Below are positions 33,742-41,591 of a stretch of DNA of 64,000 nt, one piece after another. Source of the stretch: Microbacterium galbinum (GTDB taxonomy: Bacteria; Actinomycetota; Actinomycetes; Actinomycetales; Microbacteriaceae); NCBI RefSeq assembly GCF_023101185.1, contig NZ_CP078077.1, positions 2,695,630 through 2,759,629 of the forward strand, read 5' to 3'. The position numbers and the translations under genes were made by a program. How positions within the stretch are numbered: position 1 is the stretch's first letter; each line of letters opens with the position of its first letter. The notes under the pieces were generated by a model, which saw nothing but the letters and a program-made list of their open reading frames with translations, had not been told where the DNA came from and did no database searches.

Positions 33742-35067
33742 GTGGAAACCGCAGCCCTCCTCGTCGTGCTGGTGATCCTGCTGGCACTCTTCTTCGACTT
33801 CACCAACGGCTTCCACGACACCGCGAACGCGATGGCCACGCCCATCGCCACCGGTGCCCTCAAGCCCAAGACCGCCGTGCTCCTCGCCGCGGTGCTGAAC
33901 CTCGTCGGCGCCTTCCTGTCGACCGAGGTCTCCAAGACCGTCTCGCACGGGATCATCCACGAGGACGGCATCCAAGCCGCCGTCTTCCTGCCGATGATCT
34001 TCGCCGGGCTCATCGGCGCGATCACCTGGAACATGCTCACCTGGCTGCTCGGGCTGCCCTCGAGCTCGTCGCACGCGCTGTTCGGCGGTCTCATCGGCGC
34101 CACGCTGGTGGGCGTGGGTGTGCAGGGAATCGACTTCGGGATGGTGCTGTCGAAGATCATCCTTCCCGCCCTGATCGCGCCGGTCACCGCCGGGATCATC
34201 GCCTTCGTCGCCACCAAGGCGGCGTACTCGATCACGCGTCGCTACGACGGCAAGCCCGACGGCCGTGACGGATTCCGCTGGGGGCAGATCTTCACGTCCT
34301 CGCTCGTCGCACTCGCGCACGGAACCAACGACGCGCAGAAGACGATGGGTGTCATCACCCTCGCCCTCATCACCGTGGGATGGCAGAACGCCGATCAGGC
34401 CGACCCGTACCTCTGGGTGATCATCGCCTGTGCGGTGACGATCGCTCTCGGCACGTACCTCGGCGGATGGCGGATCATCCGCACCCTCGGCAAGGGACTC
34501 ACCGACGTGAAGCCGGCGCAGGGCTTCTCGGCCGAGAGCGCGACGGCGGCCACGATCCTCGCCTCGAGCGCATTCGGCTTCGCGCTCTCGACGACGCAGG
34601 TCGCCTCCGGCTCGGTGATCGGTTCCGGTCTGGGCCGCCGCGGGTCGACGGTGCGCTGGCGGACGGCCGGTCGCATCGCGATCGGCTGGCTCCTCACGCT
34701 TCCGGCCGCCGGCGCGGTCGGCGCGCTGGCGGCGCTCATCGCCCTCTGGCTCGGAGGCTGGGGCATCGCGATCGACGCGGTCCTCGCCCTCGCCGTCATC
34801 ATCGGGCTCTTCCTGCGCTCGCGGCGTGACGCGGTCACGCCCGCGAACGCGATGAGCGATGTGGCCGAGTCCGGCCTCGCGATCGATCTGCCGGATGCCC
34901 CGCCGCCCACGCGCCGCCAGCAGCGGATCGAGCAGGCCAAGGCCGAAGCCAAGGCCCGCAAGCAGGCGAAGGCGGATGCGCGAGCGCAGGGCAAGAACGG
35001 CACGCGCACCAAGAGCACGACCGCGGTCCGCGACGAGGCCGGCACCGAGAAGGGAACGGGCGAATGA
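33742..35067 (+). CDS. pit: Inorganic phosphate transporter, Pit family
   Basis: A 441-residue Pit-type permease with about ten transmembrane helices. The two family repeats are seen as FFDFTNGFHDTANAMATPIATGAL (about 17-40) and VALAHGTNDAQKTMGVITLA (about 190-210). It imports phosphate, usually as a metal-phosphate complex driven by protons. Residues 375-441 are a polar Ala/Lys/Arg-rich tail, probably helical and cytoplasmic. The start is GTG at 33742. The PHO-box-like triplet 63-91 bp upstream suggests phosphate control. The next gene overlaps by four bases. Confidence 0.94.
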   Translation: METAALLVVLVILLALFFDFTNGFHDTANAMATPIATGALKPKTAVLLAAVLNLVGAFLSTEVSKTVSHGIIHEDGIQAAVFLPMIFAGLIGAITWNMLTWLLGLPSSSSHALFGGLIGATLVGVGVQGIDFGMVLSKIILPALIAPVTAGIIAFVATKAAYSITRRYDGKPDGRDGFRWGQIFTSSLVALAHGTNDAQKTMGVITLALITVGWQNADQADPYLWVIIACAVTIALGTYLGGWRIIRTLGKGLTDVKPAQGFSAESATAATILASSAFGFALSTTQVASGSVIGSGLGRRGSTVRWRTAGRIAIGWLLTLPAAGAVGALAALIALWLGGWGIAIDAVLALAVIIGLFLRSRRDAVTPANAMSDVAESGLAIDLPDAPPPTRRQQRIEQAKAEAKARKQAKADARAQGKNGTRTKSTTAVRDEAGTEKGTGE

Positions 35068-35399
35068 GCGTCTCCATCGATTGGCTCGCCTTCTTCCAGG
35101 TGTTCGTCGCGGCGCTGATCGGCGCCGTCGCGATCGTCACCTTCTACGCCTTGGGTCTGCGCCTGCTGGTGCGCAGCGGGCACGCTCCCGTCGTGAGCCC
35201 CGCGGAGTTCACGGACGCGATCACGGTCATCACCGAGAAGGACCTCCGGCGAGCCGAGAAGCAGGCCGCCAAGGCGGCGCGCAAGAGCCCGCTCACCGAC
35301 GGGCAGAAGCGCCTGTCGCTCGTCGGTGCGTACGGATGCTTCGCCCTCTGCGCGCTCGCGGTCGTCGCCGGCATCATCATCATCGTCGTCGGCCACTGA
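35064..35399 (+). CDS. Small two-helix membrane protein linked to pit
   Basis: A 111-residue protein with one N-terminal helix (about 9-33) and one C-terminal helix (about 85-108). A charged middle contains the Lys/Ala-rich AEKQAAKAARKS. Its ATG overlaps the pit stop (ATGA), so the two are translated together. Similar small proteins follow pit in related actinobacteria, which suggests an accessory or regulatory subunit; that is inference. No enzymatic motif is visible. Confidence 0.75.
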   Translation: MSVSIDWLAFFQVFVAALIGAVAIVTFYALGLRLLVRSGHAPVVSPAEFTDAITVITEKDLRRAEKQAAKAARKSPLTDGQKRLSLVGAYGCFALCALAVVAGIIIIVVGH

Positions 35400-35433
35400 C
35401 GGGCCAGGGCGCTCCGGCGTCCCACCCCCGTCG

Positions 35434-35439
35434 TAGGCT
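35434..35439 (+). promoter_or_regulatory. -10 element of metallophosphoesterase gene (leaderless)
   Basis: TAGGCT ends six bases before the ATG at 35446. Confidence 0.6.
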
Positions 35440-35445
35440 GGTGCC

Positions 35446-36354
35446 ATGCCAGGGCCCTACGTCTTCGGTCGGCATCAGCCGGCGTCGCACACGATCATCC
35501 ATGTCAGCGACCCGCACTTCCTCGCCGGAGGCGCGCGCTTGGGCGGGCGCTACGACGTCGACGACACGTTCGCGCGCACGTTGGTCGCGATCCGAGCGGT
35601 TCACCCCACTCCGGCAGCGATCGTCCTCACCGGTGACCTGACCGATCTGGGGGAGCCCGACGCCTATCGTCGCCTGCGTGCCGCGGTCGAGCCGGTCGCC
35701 CGGGAACTCGGGACGCAGGTGATCTGGGTCGCGGGCAACCACGACGAGCGACCCGCGCTGCGGGAGGGACTGCTGGACGCGCCCGCGACGGAGGAGCCCG
35801 TCACCGGTGTCTGGGAGATCGACGGTCTGCGTATCATCGCGCTCGACACCTCGGTGCCCGGCTGGCACCACGGCGACCTCGACGACGGCCAGCTCGCCTG
35901 GCTCGCCGACGTTCTGCGGACCCCGGCTCCGCAGGGCACGCTGCTGGCCATGCACCACCCGCCCCTGCCGAGCCACCTCCCGCTGTTCGACATCCTCGAA
36001 CTGCGCCATCAGGAGAAGCTCGAGGCCGTGATCCGGGGGAGCGACGTGCGGGGCATCCTCGCCGGTCACCTCCACTACTCGTCGACCGGGGTGTTCGCCG
36101 GGGTGCCCGTGAGCGTCGCCTCCGCCACCTGCTACACCATGAACGTCGCGCGTCCGGCGGCCGAGGTCAACGGGATGGATGCCGCGCAGGCGTTCAACCT
36201 CGTGCACGTCTACCCCGACACCATCACGCATACGGTCGTGCCGGTGACGACGGCGCCCACCGGCGAGTACTTCTCGGAGGCGTGGCTCGAGAAGATGGCG
36301 GCGCTGGATCCCGAGGCGCGTCTGGAGGCGTTCTCGCGGAAGCCGACGCGCTGA
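35446..36354 (+). CDS. Metallophosphoesterase (CpdA-like phosphodiesterase)
   Basis: A 302-residue calcineurin-type phosphoesterase. The dimetal ligands are seen in order: HVSDPHF (DXH), LTGDLTDLG (GDXXD), AGNHDER (GNHD), AMHHPPLP and AGHLHYS (GHXH). This matches class III cyclic nucleotide phosphodiesterases such as CpdA and Rv0805, so cAMP turnover is a reasonable guess. Other phosphoester substrates cannot be excluded. The ATG at 35446 follows TAGGCT by six bases. Confidence 0.88.
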   Translation: MPGPYVFGRHQPASHTIIHVSDPHFLAGGARLGGRYDVDDTFARTLVAIRAVHPTPAAIVLTGDLTDLGEPDAYRRLRAAVEPVARELGTQVIWVAGNHDERPALREGLLDAPATEEPVTGVWEIDGLRIIALDTSVPGWHHGDLDDGQLAWLADVLRTPAPQGTLLAMHHPPLPSHLPLFDILELRHQEKLEAVIRGSDVRGILAGHLHYSSTGVFAGVPVSVASATCYTMNVARPAAEVNGMDAAQAFNLVHVYPDTITHTVVPVTTAPTGEYFSEAWLEKMAALDPEARLEAFSRKPTR

Positions 36355-36387
36355 TGCGGTGCCCCGAGCGCGGCGAAGGCGCGGGCG

Positions 36388-36393
36388 TAGACT
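36388..36393 (+). promoter_or_regulatory. -10 element of aspA
   Basis: TAGACT lies 49 bp before the ATG. The mRNA would have a leader of about 43 bases ending in an AGGA ribosome binding site (36433-36436). Confidence 0.5.
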
Positions 36394-36442
36394 GGAGTCA
36401 TCCCCCACTCCACTCATTCGCCACGACCCACAAGGATGTGAC

Positions 36443-37903
36443 ATGGCATCTGCCGCGCCGACCCTGACCCGTACTGAGACCGACTCCCTCGGGAGCATGG
36501 AGATTCCCGCCGACGCGTACTGGGGCATCCACACCGCCCGCGCCGACGAGAACTTCCCGATCACGAAGCGCCCGATCTCGGTCTACCCGGATCTTGTTCG
36601 CGCCCTCGCGATGGTCAAGCAGGCCAGTGCCCGCGCGAATCGCGAGATCGGAGTGCTCGATCCGGAGCGGGCGGATCTGATCGACCGCGCGGCCCAGCGC
36701 GTCATCGACGGCGAGTTCCACGACCAGTTCACGGTCGGGGTGATCCAGGGCGGTGCCGGCACCTCGACGAACATGAACGCGAACGAGGTCATCACCAACA
36801 TCGCGCTCGAGATGGCGGGACACGAGAAGGGCGACTACGCGTTCCTCTCGCCGATCGACCACACCAACCGCAGCCAGTCCACCAACGACGTGTACCCGAC
36901 CGCCGTGAAGATCGGCCTGTCGCTGACCCTGCGGGCGCTGCTCGAGGAGCTCGACCTGCTGCGCCGATCGTTCCTGGCGAAGTCGGGGGAGTTCCACGAC
37001 GTACTGAAGGTCGGACGCACGCAGTTGCAGGACGCCGTGCCGATGACGCTCGGCCAGGAGTTCCACGGTTTCGCGACGACCCTCGGCGAGGATCACAGCC
37101 GGCTCACCGAGAACGCCTCGCTCATGTTCGAGATCAACATGGGCGCGACGGCGATCGGCACCGGCATCACGACCCACTCCGACTACGCGCCCGCCGTCCT
37201 CAAGCACCTGCGTGAGATCACCGGCCTCGACCTCGAGACCGCCACCGACCTCGTCGAGTCGACGAGCGACACCGGTGCGTTCATGTCGTTCTCGTCGTCG
37301 CTCAAGCGCAACGCCATCAAGCTCTCGAAGATCTGCAACGACCTGCGCCTGCTCTCGTCGGGACCGCAGGCCGGTTTCGGCGAGATCAACCTCCCCGCCC
37401 GCCAGGCGGGCTCGAGCATCATGCCGGGCAAGGTCAACCCCGTCATCCCCGAGGTCGTCAACCAGGTCGCCTTCGCCGTCGTGGGCGCGGACATGACGGT
37501 GACGATGGCGGTCGAGGGCGGGCAGCTCCAGCTCAATGCCTTCGAGCCGGTGATCGCGCACTCGATCTTCCAGTCGATCACCTGGATGCGCCAGGCGATG
37601 TGGACCCTCCGGGTGAACTGCGTCGACGGCATCACGGCCAACCGCGACCGCCTCGGGACCATGGTGGGTGCCTCGGTCGGCGTGATCACGGCGCTGACCC
37701 CCTTCATCGGGTACGCGGCCGCGGCAGCGCTCGCGAAGACCGCTCTGCTCACCAACCGGAGCGTCGCCGACCTGGTCGTCGAGGCCGGCCTCATGTCGCG
37801 GGAAGAGGTCACCAAGCAGCTGTCGCCCGCGCGTCTGTCCGGACTCGAGGCCGTCACGGCCGCGATCCCGATCATCCCGACCGACGATCTCATCGAGATC
37901 TGA
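36443..37903 (+). CDS. aspA: Aspartate ammonia-lyase
   Basis: A 486-residue member of the aspartase/fumarase superfamily. It has GAGTSTNMNANEV, NRSQSTNDVYPTA, GRTQLQDAVPMTLGQEF and the catalytic-loop signature GSSIMPGKVNP (about 323-333). The overall pattern fits aspartase, which releases ammonia from aspartate to give fumarate, rather than class II fumarase. Fumarate produced here could be exchanged by the dctA system at 57 kb; that link is inference. The ATG at 36443 follows AGGA. A strong terminator follows the stop. Confidence 0.9.
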   Translation: MASAAPTLTRTETDSLGSMEIPADAYWGIHTARADENFPITKRPISVYPDLVRALAMVKQASARANREIGVLDPERADLIDRAAQRVIDGEFHDQFTVGVIQGGAGTSTNMNANEVITNIALEMAGHEKGDYAFLSPIDHTNRSQSTNDVYPTAVKIGLSLTLRALLEELDLLRRSFLAKSGEFHDVLKVGRTQLQDAVPMTLGQEFHGFATTLGEDHSRLTENASLMFEINMGATAIGTGITTHSDYAPAVLKHLREITGLDLETATDLVESTSDTGAFMSFSSSLKRNAIKLSKICNDLRLLSSGPQAGFGEINLPARQAGSSIMPGKVNPVIPEVVNQVAFAVVGADMTVTMAVEGGQLQLNAFEPVIAHSIFQSITWMRQAMWTLRVNCVDGITANRDRLGTMVGASVGVITALTPFIGYAAAAALAKTALLTNRSVADLVVEAGLMSREEVTKQLSPARLSGLEAVTAAIPIIPTDDLIEI

Positions 37904-37912
37904 GCGGAGACG

Positions 37913-37948
37913 GAAGAAGGGCGGATGCTTCGGCATCCGCCCTTCTTC
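37913..37948. terminator. Bidirectional terminator between aspA and FAH gene
   Basis: GAAGAAGGGCGGATGC (37913-37928) and GCATCCGCCCTTCTTC (37933-37948) pair perfectly over 16 bp around a TTCG tetraloop. The A/T ends of the stem serve both convergent genes. Confidence 0.85.
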
Positions 37949-37969
37949 GATTCCGCGTACCGACGACGA

Positions 37970-38839
37970 TCAGTCGAGGATGCGGCAGTGCGTCGTGAGT
38001 TCGCCGATGCCGTCGATGCCGACGGTGACGGTCGAACGGTCGCGGAGGAAGATCTGCGGATCGCGGGAGTAGCCGGCACCGCCCGGGCTGCCGGTGGAGA
38101 TGAGCGTGCCGGGCAGCAGCGTGAGCGACTGCGAGAGGTGCGCGATGAGCGTCGCGACCGAGCGCACCATCTGGCCGGTCGTCGCGTCCTGCACGGTGTG
38201 ACCGTCGACGACGGTCCAGATGTGCAGATCCTGCGGGTCGGCGATCTCGTCGGCGGTCACCGCGAAGGGACCCGTCGGAGTGAAGCCGTCGAAGGACTTG
38301 CAACGCGACCACTGCGCCTCCGCGAACTGGATGTTCCGCGCGGTGATGTCGTTGACGACCGTGTAGCCCCAGACGTGGGAGAGCGCATCGCTCGCCGCGA
38401 CGTTCTTCGCCGGGGTGCCGATCAGAACACCGAGCTCCGCCTCGTAGTCGACCGCTTCGCTGAGGGTGCGGGGCCAGGACGTCGTCTGCTGGTGACCCGT
38501 CAGCGAGTTCGGCCACAGGGTGAAGACGGTCGGTGCGGCGTCGGTCTTGAGACCCAGCTCGCTCGAGTGGGCCGCGTAGTTCAGTCCCACGGCCAGCACG
38601 GCCGGGGGTGCCAGAACCGCCGAGGCGAACGACCAATCGGCGAGCGGATGCCGGGGCGCGGCGCCGTCGGCGAGGGCGGAGCGGAGCAGGTCGAGTGCGG
38701 TGTCCCCGCGTTCGATGAGCTGCTGCAGCGTCGCCGGAGCGTCGGTGAGGAGGTCGGAGACGAGGATGGCGTCGGCGTCTTCCACCACGGCGAGAACCGC
38801 AGAGGGGGAATCCGGACGGCGCAGATGAGCGAACCGCAT
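37970..38839 (-). CDS. Fumarylacetoacetate hydrolase family protein
   Basis: A 289-residue FAH-fold protein. The metal-binding block is VDYEAELGVLIG with the DEXE-type acidic ligands, preceded by GLNYAAHSSELG. GYTVVNDITARNIQ, KSFDGFTPTGPF and ISTGSPGGAGYSRDP complete the family pattern. Members hydrolyse or decarboxylate beta-diketo acids and acylpyruvates in aromatic and sugar-acid breakdown. The substrate is not readable. The ATG at 38839 follows TAGCGT by six bases. Confidence 0.9.
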   Translation of the reverse strand: MRFAHLRRPDSPSAVLAVVEDADAILVSDLLTDAPATLQQLIERGDTALDLLRSALADGAAPRHPLADWSFASAVLAPPAVLAVGLNYAAHSSELGLKTDAAPTVFTLWPNSLTGHQQTTSWPRTLSEAVDYEAELGVLIGTPAKNVAASDALSHVWGYTVVNDITARNIQFAEAQWSRCKSFDGFTPTGPFAVTADEIADPQDLHIWTVVDGHTVQDATTGQMVRSVATLIAHLSQSLTLLPGTLISTGSPGGAGYSRDPQIFLRDRSTVTVGIDGIGELTTHCRILD

Positions 38840-38845
38840 GCCTCT

Positions 38846-38851
38846 ACGCTA
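38846..38851 (-). promoter_or_regulatory. -10 element of FAH gene (leaderless)
   Basis: TAGCGT on the minus strand ends six bases before the ATG at 38839. Confidence 0.6.
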
Positions 38852-38883
38852 CCCGGTGGCTGCGCACTGTCCGCGGAGGCGTC

Positions 38884-38893
38884 CGGTATACCG
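38884..38893. promoter_or_regulatory. Small palindrome between FAH and prsW genes
   Basis: CGGTATACCG is a perfect 10-bp palindrome in the divergent promoter region. A further ACCGG follows. An operator is possible but unproven. Confidence 0.3.
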
Positions 38894-38915
38894 CTACCGG
38901 CATCGCTGTGGCCCC

Positions 38916-38921
38916 TATGCT
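38916..38921 (+). promoter_or_regulatory. -10 element of prsW gene (leaderless)
   Basis: TATGCT ends seven bases before the ATG at 38929. Confidence 0.55.
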
Positions 38922-38928
38922 CGTGGCT

Positions 38929-40269
38929 ATGAGTTTCGGAGGACCGTCCCAGCCGCAGCAGCCCTCGCCGTACACCCCGCCGCCGGCTCCGCAGCAGCCT
39001 CCAGCCGTGCAGCAGCCTCCCGCCCCGCAGCAGGCGCCGGCCCCCCGGTTCTCGCAGCAGCAGTACGCGCAGTCGGCCTACACGCCCCGGCAGTTCTCGC
39101 AGCAGCCGGCGTATGCCTCGGCTCTCGCGCAGCCGACGCCGTACACTCCGCCCGCCCCGGCCGCGCCCTCTCCCGCTGAGGGGCTGCCGGCGCTCCCCGT
39201 GCCGACGCGCAAGGGGCGCAGCGTATCGATCTGGCTCTTCGGATTCCTCGGGCTGCTCCTCCTGGCGCTGATCGGGTACTTCGTCGTGGCACTCGGGCCC
39301 TCGGCATCCGTCATCGGGCTGGTGCTCGCGCTCATCCCGCTCGCGATCGTGTTCCTCGGCGTGAGACTGATCGATCGATGGGAGCCTGAGCCCAAGAGTC
39401 TCGTGATCTTCGCGATCGCGTGGGGTGCCGTCGCCGCGGTCGGCCTCACACTGCTGGTCGATCTCGCGCTCACCTTCGCCTTCGGTTTCCGCTCGGAGGA
39501 GCTGGCCGCGGTCGTGCAGGCGCCCATCGTCGAGGAGTTCTGGAAGGGATTCGGCGTCTTCCTCATCTTCCTCGTGGCACGTCGCGCGTTCGACGGTCCG
39601 ATCGACGGTGTCGTCTACGGCGCGCTCGTCGGCGCGGGGTTCGCGTTCACCGAGAACATCCAGTACTTCGCGATCAGCCTGATCGAGGGCGGGGGAGAGC
39701 AGCTCTCGGTGACCTTCGTCGTGCGTGCGCTCCTCTCCCCGTTCGCCCATGCGATGTTCACGTCACTGACGGGCCTGGCGATCGGGCTCGCGGCGCGCCG
39801 TCACTCCTCGGCATGGGCGGCCCTCGGCGCGGGGCTCCTCGGCCTGCTGGGCGCGATCCTGCTGCACGCGCTGTGGAACGGATCCGCGACCTACGCCGAC
39901 TTCTTCCTGCTGTATTTCACGCTGCAGGTCCCGCTGTTCGCCGGGTTCATCATCGGCATCGTCGCGCTGCGCCGGGAGGAGGCGCGACTGACGAAGGCGC
40001 GTCTGGGCGACTACGCGGCAGCCGGGTGGTTCACTCCCGAGGAGGTCACGATGCTGGCGACTCCGGCGGGGCGCAAGGTCGGGATGGCCTGGGCGGCGCG
40101 GTTGCGCGGAGATCGTCGACCCCTGATGCGCGAGTTCATCAAGGACGCGACGACACTGGCATCCGTCCGCCAGCGGGCGATCACCGGACGGGATCCGCTC
40201 GCGTCGGACGACGAGCGCGCGCTCCTCATCCGGACCCGCGCGACGCGCGCCGCGCTGCTCGCGTACTGA
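38929..40269 (+). CDS. PrsW family intramembrane metalloprotease
   Basis: A 446-residue multi-spanning protease of the PrsW (M82) family, which cuts membrane proteins such as anti-sigma factors. Residues 1-80 are Pro/Gln-rich and probably cytoplasmic. Membrane helices begin near 95. The catalytic motifs appear as VEEFWKGF (EEXXK), GAGFAFTENIQYF, HAMFTSLTGLAIG and LLHALWN. The C-terminal 90 residues are soluble. An in-frame GTG at 38908 was rejected because the ATG at 38929 lies seven bases after TATGCT. The substrate is unknown. Confidence 0.9.
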   Translation: MSFGGPSQPQQPSPYTPPPAPQQPPAVQQPPAPQQAPAPRFSQQQYAQSAYTPRQFSQQPAYASALAQPTPYTPPAPAAPSPAEGLPALPVPTRKGRSVSIWLFGFLGLLLLALIGYFVVALGPSASVIGLVLALIPLAIVFLGVRLIDRWEPEPKSLVIFAIAWGAVAAVGLTLLVDLALTFAFGFRSEELAAVVQAPIVEEFWKGFGVFLIFLVARRAFDGPIDGVVYGALVGAGFAFTENIQYFAISLIEGGGEQLSVTFVVRALLSPFAHAMFTSLTGLAIGLAARRHSSAWAALGAGLLGLLGAILLHALWNGSATYADFFLLYFTLQVPLFAGFIIGIVALRREEARLTKARLGDYAAAGWFTPEEVTMLATPAGRKVGMAWAARLRGDRRPLMREFIKDATTLASVRQRAITGRDPLASDDERALLIRTRATRAALLAY

Positions 40270-40300
40270 GCGACCCGGGGTGGGGCCCCGCCCCGGACAG

Positions 40301-40351
40301 ACTCAGCGCCCGGTGCTGCGGCGATGCCTGCATGTCTCCCGGGCGCTGAGT
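40301..40351 (+). terminator. Terminator-like hairpin after prsW
   Basis: ACTCAGCGCCCGG (40301-40313) pairs perfectly with CCGGGCGCTGAGT (40339-40351) over 13 bp around a 25-base loop. TGGCTTGAA follows. Confidence 0.6.
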
Positions 40352-40435
40352 TGGCTTGAAACCAGGGTGCACCCGCCTCCCGGGAGTGTCAAGGGCGACT
40401 TCGTCGGGTGTTCGCTGTGAGCAGGTGCGGTCGCG

Positions 40436-40465
40436 TTGACCGGTCGGCGTGCACTCGGGTTGGAT
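40436..40465 (+). promoter_or_regulatory. Promoter of the small FKBP gene
   Basis: TTGACC (40436-40441) and TTGGAT (40460-40465) are separated by 18 bp. The -10 ends six bases before the ATG at 40472, matching the leaderless pattern. Confidence 0.5.
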
Positions 40466-40471
40466 GGAGTC

Positions 40472-40840
40472 ATGACTGATCGTACGAAGCCCGAGTTCGA
40501 CGCCCCCACCGGTCCTGCCCCCGCAGAGCTGGTCATCCGCGACATCATCGAGGGTGACGGCACCGAGGCCAAGCCCGGCGACACCGTCACCGTGCACTAC
40601 GCCGGTGTCGAGTTCGAGTCCGGCGAGGAGTTCGACTCCTCGTGGGGCCGCGGTGAGACCATCCAGTTCCCCCTGCGCGGCCTGATCCAAGGCTGGCAGG
40701 ACGGCATCCCCGGCATGAAGGTCGGCGGCCGTCGCGAGCTCACCATCCCGCCGCACCTCGCCTACGGACCGGCCGGGGGAGGACACTTCCTCTCCGGCAA
40801 GTCGCTGATCTTCATCATCGACCTCGTCGCCGTCGGCTGA
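40472..40840 (+). CDS. FKBP-type peptidyl-prolyl cis-trans isomerase
   Basis: A 122-residue single-domain cytoplasmic FKBP. Family residues are seen in GDTVTVHYAGVEFESGEEFDSSWGRG, FPLRGLIQGWQDGIPGMKVGGRRELTIPPHLAYG and LIFIIDLVAV. It catalyses prolyl isomerisation during folding and has no signal peptide, unlike the FKBP lipoprotein at 2.5 kb. A GGAG (40466-40469) precedes the ATG. It is followed by a hairpin terminator. Confidence 0.95.
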   Translation: MTDRTKPEFDAPTGPAPAELVIRDIIEGDGTEAKPGDTVTVHYAGVEFESGEEFDSSWGRGETIQFPLRGLIQGWQDGIPGMKVGGRRELTIPPHLAYGPAGGGHFLSGKSLIFIIDLVAVG

Positions 40841-40855
40841 CCCCACGACGTTCAC

Positions 40856-40892
40856 GAAGACGCCTCGTCCCGTTCGCGGGCGGGGCGTCTTC
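40856..40892 (+). terminator. Terminator after the FKBP gene
   Basis: GAAGACGCC (40856-40864) and GGCGTCTTC (40884-40892) pair perfectly; an inner CCCG/CGGG stem with a TTCG loop extends the hairpin. Confidence 0.7.
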
Positions 40893-40994
40893 CGTTGCAC
40901 TCAGGAGATTCTTATTCATGGGAATATATCTTTCGAGAGCACGGTTCCCTTTCCTGTCGCCATTCGAGCGGCCCCCACGTCCCAAGGAGATCCC

Positions 40995-41549
40995 ATGACC
41001 AGCATCGACATCCCCGGCTACCGCCCCGGCACCTACGTCCTCGACCCCTCCCACAGCGAGGTCACCTTCAGCGTCCGTCACATGATGATCTCTAAGGTGC
41101 GCGGCACCTTCGGCGTGAAGAGCGCGACGCTGACCGCTCCCGAGAACCCGCTCGAGACCAAGGTCGAGGCGAGCGTCGACGTCTCGTCCGTCGACACGAA
41201 GGACGAGGGTCGCGACCAGCACCTGCGTTCGGCCGACTTCTTCGACACCGAGAACTTCCCGACCATGGACTTCGTCTCCACCGGTGCCCGTGCCGAGAAC
41301 GGCGAGCTGTACGTCGACGGTGACCTCACCATCCGCGGCATCACCAAGCCCGTCAGCTTCGAGGTCGACTTCGGTGGCTTCGGTTCCGACCCGTGGGGCA
41401 ACTACAAGGCCGGCGCGTCGGCCAAGGCCGTCATCAACCGCGAGGACTTCGGCCTGACGTGGAACGCCGCCCTCGAGACCGGCGGCGTGCTCGTCGGCAA
41501 GGACGTCACGATCAACCTCGACCTGCAGGCTGCACTGCAGCAGGACTGA
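40995..41549 (+). CDS. YceI family protein
   Basis: A 184-residue YceI-like lipocalin-type protein. Seen are the N-terminal YVLDPSHSEVTFSVRHMMISKVRGTFG and the middle VDTKDEGRDQHLRSADFFDTENFPTMDF, then LTIRGITKPVSFEVDF. The fold binds polyisoprenoid or other amphiphilic ligands. No signal peptide is present, so this copy is probably cytoplasmic. AAGGAGA (40984-40990) is a good ribosome binding site. The preceding 80 bp are unusually A+T-rich for this genome and probably hold the promoter. Confidence 0.93.
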   Translation: MTSIDIPGYRPGTYVLDPSHSEVTFSVRHMMISKVRGTFGVKSATLTAPENPLETKVEASVDVSSVDTKDEGRDQHLRSADFFDTENFPTMDFVSTGARAENGELYVDGDLTIRGITKPVSFEVDFGGFGSDPWGNYKAGASAKAVINREDFGLTWNAALETGGVLVGKDVTINLDLQAALQQD

Positions 41550-41565
41550 TACGCGTGCGCTGAGG

Positions 41566-41591
41566 ACCCCGTGCCGTTCACGGCTCGGGGT
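41566..41591. terminator. Hairpin between YceI and MFS genes
   Basis: ACCCCG-T-GCCG and CGGC-T-CGGGGT pair over ten bases with one T-T mismatch around TTCA, then TTCTCT. It overlaps the stop codon of the convergent MFS gene. Confidence 0.6.
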
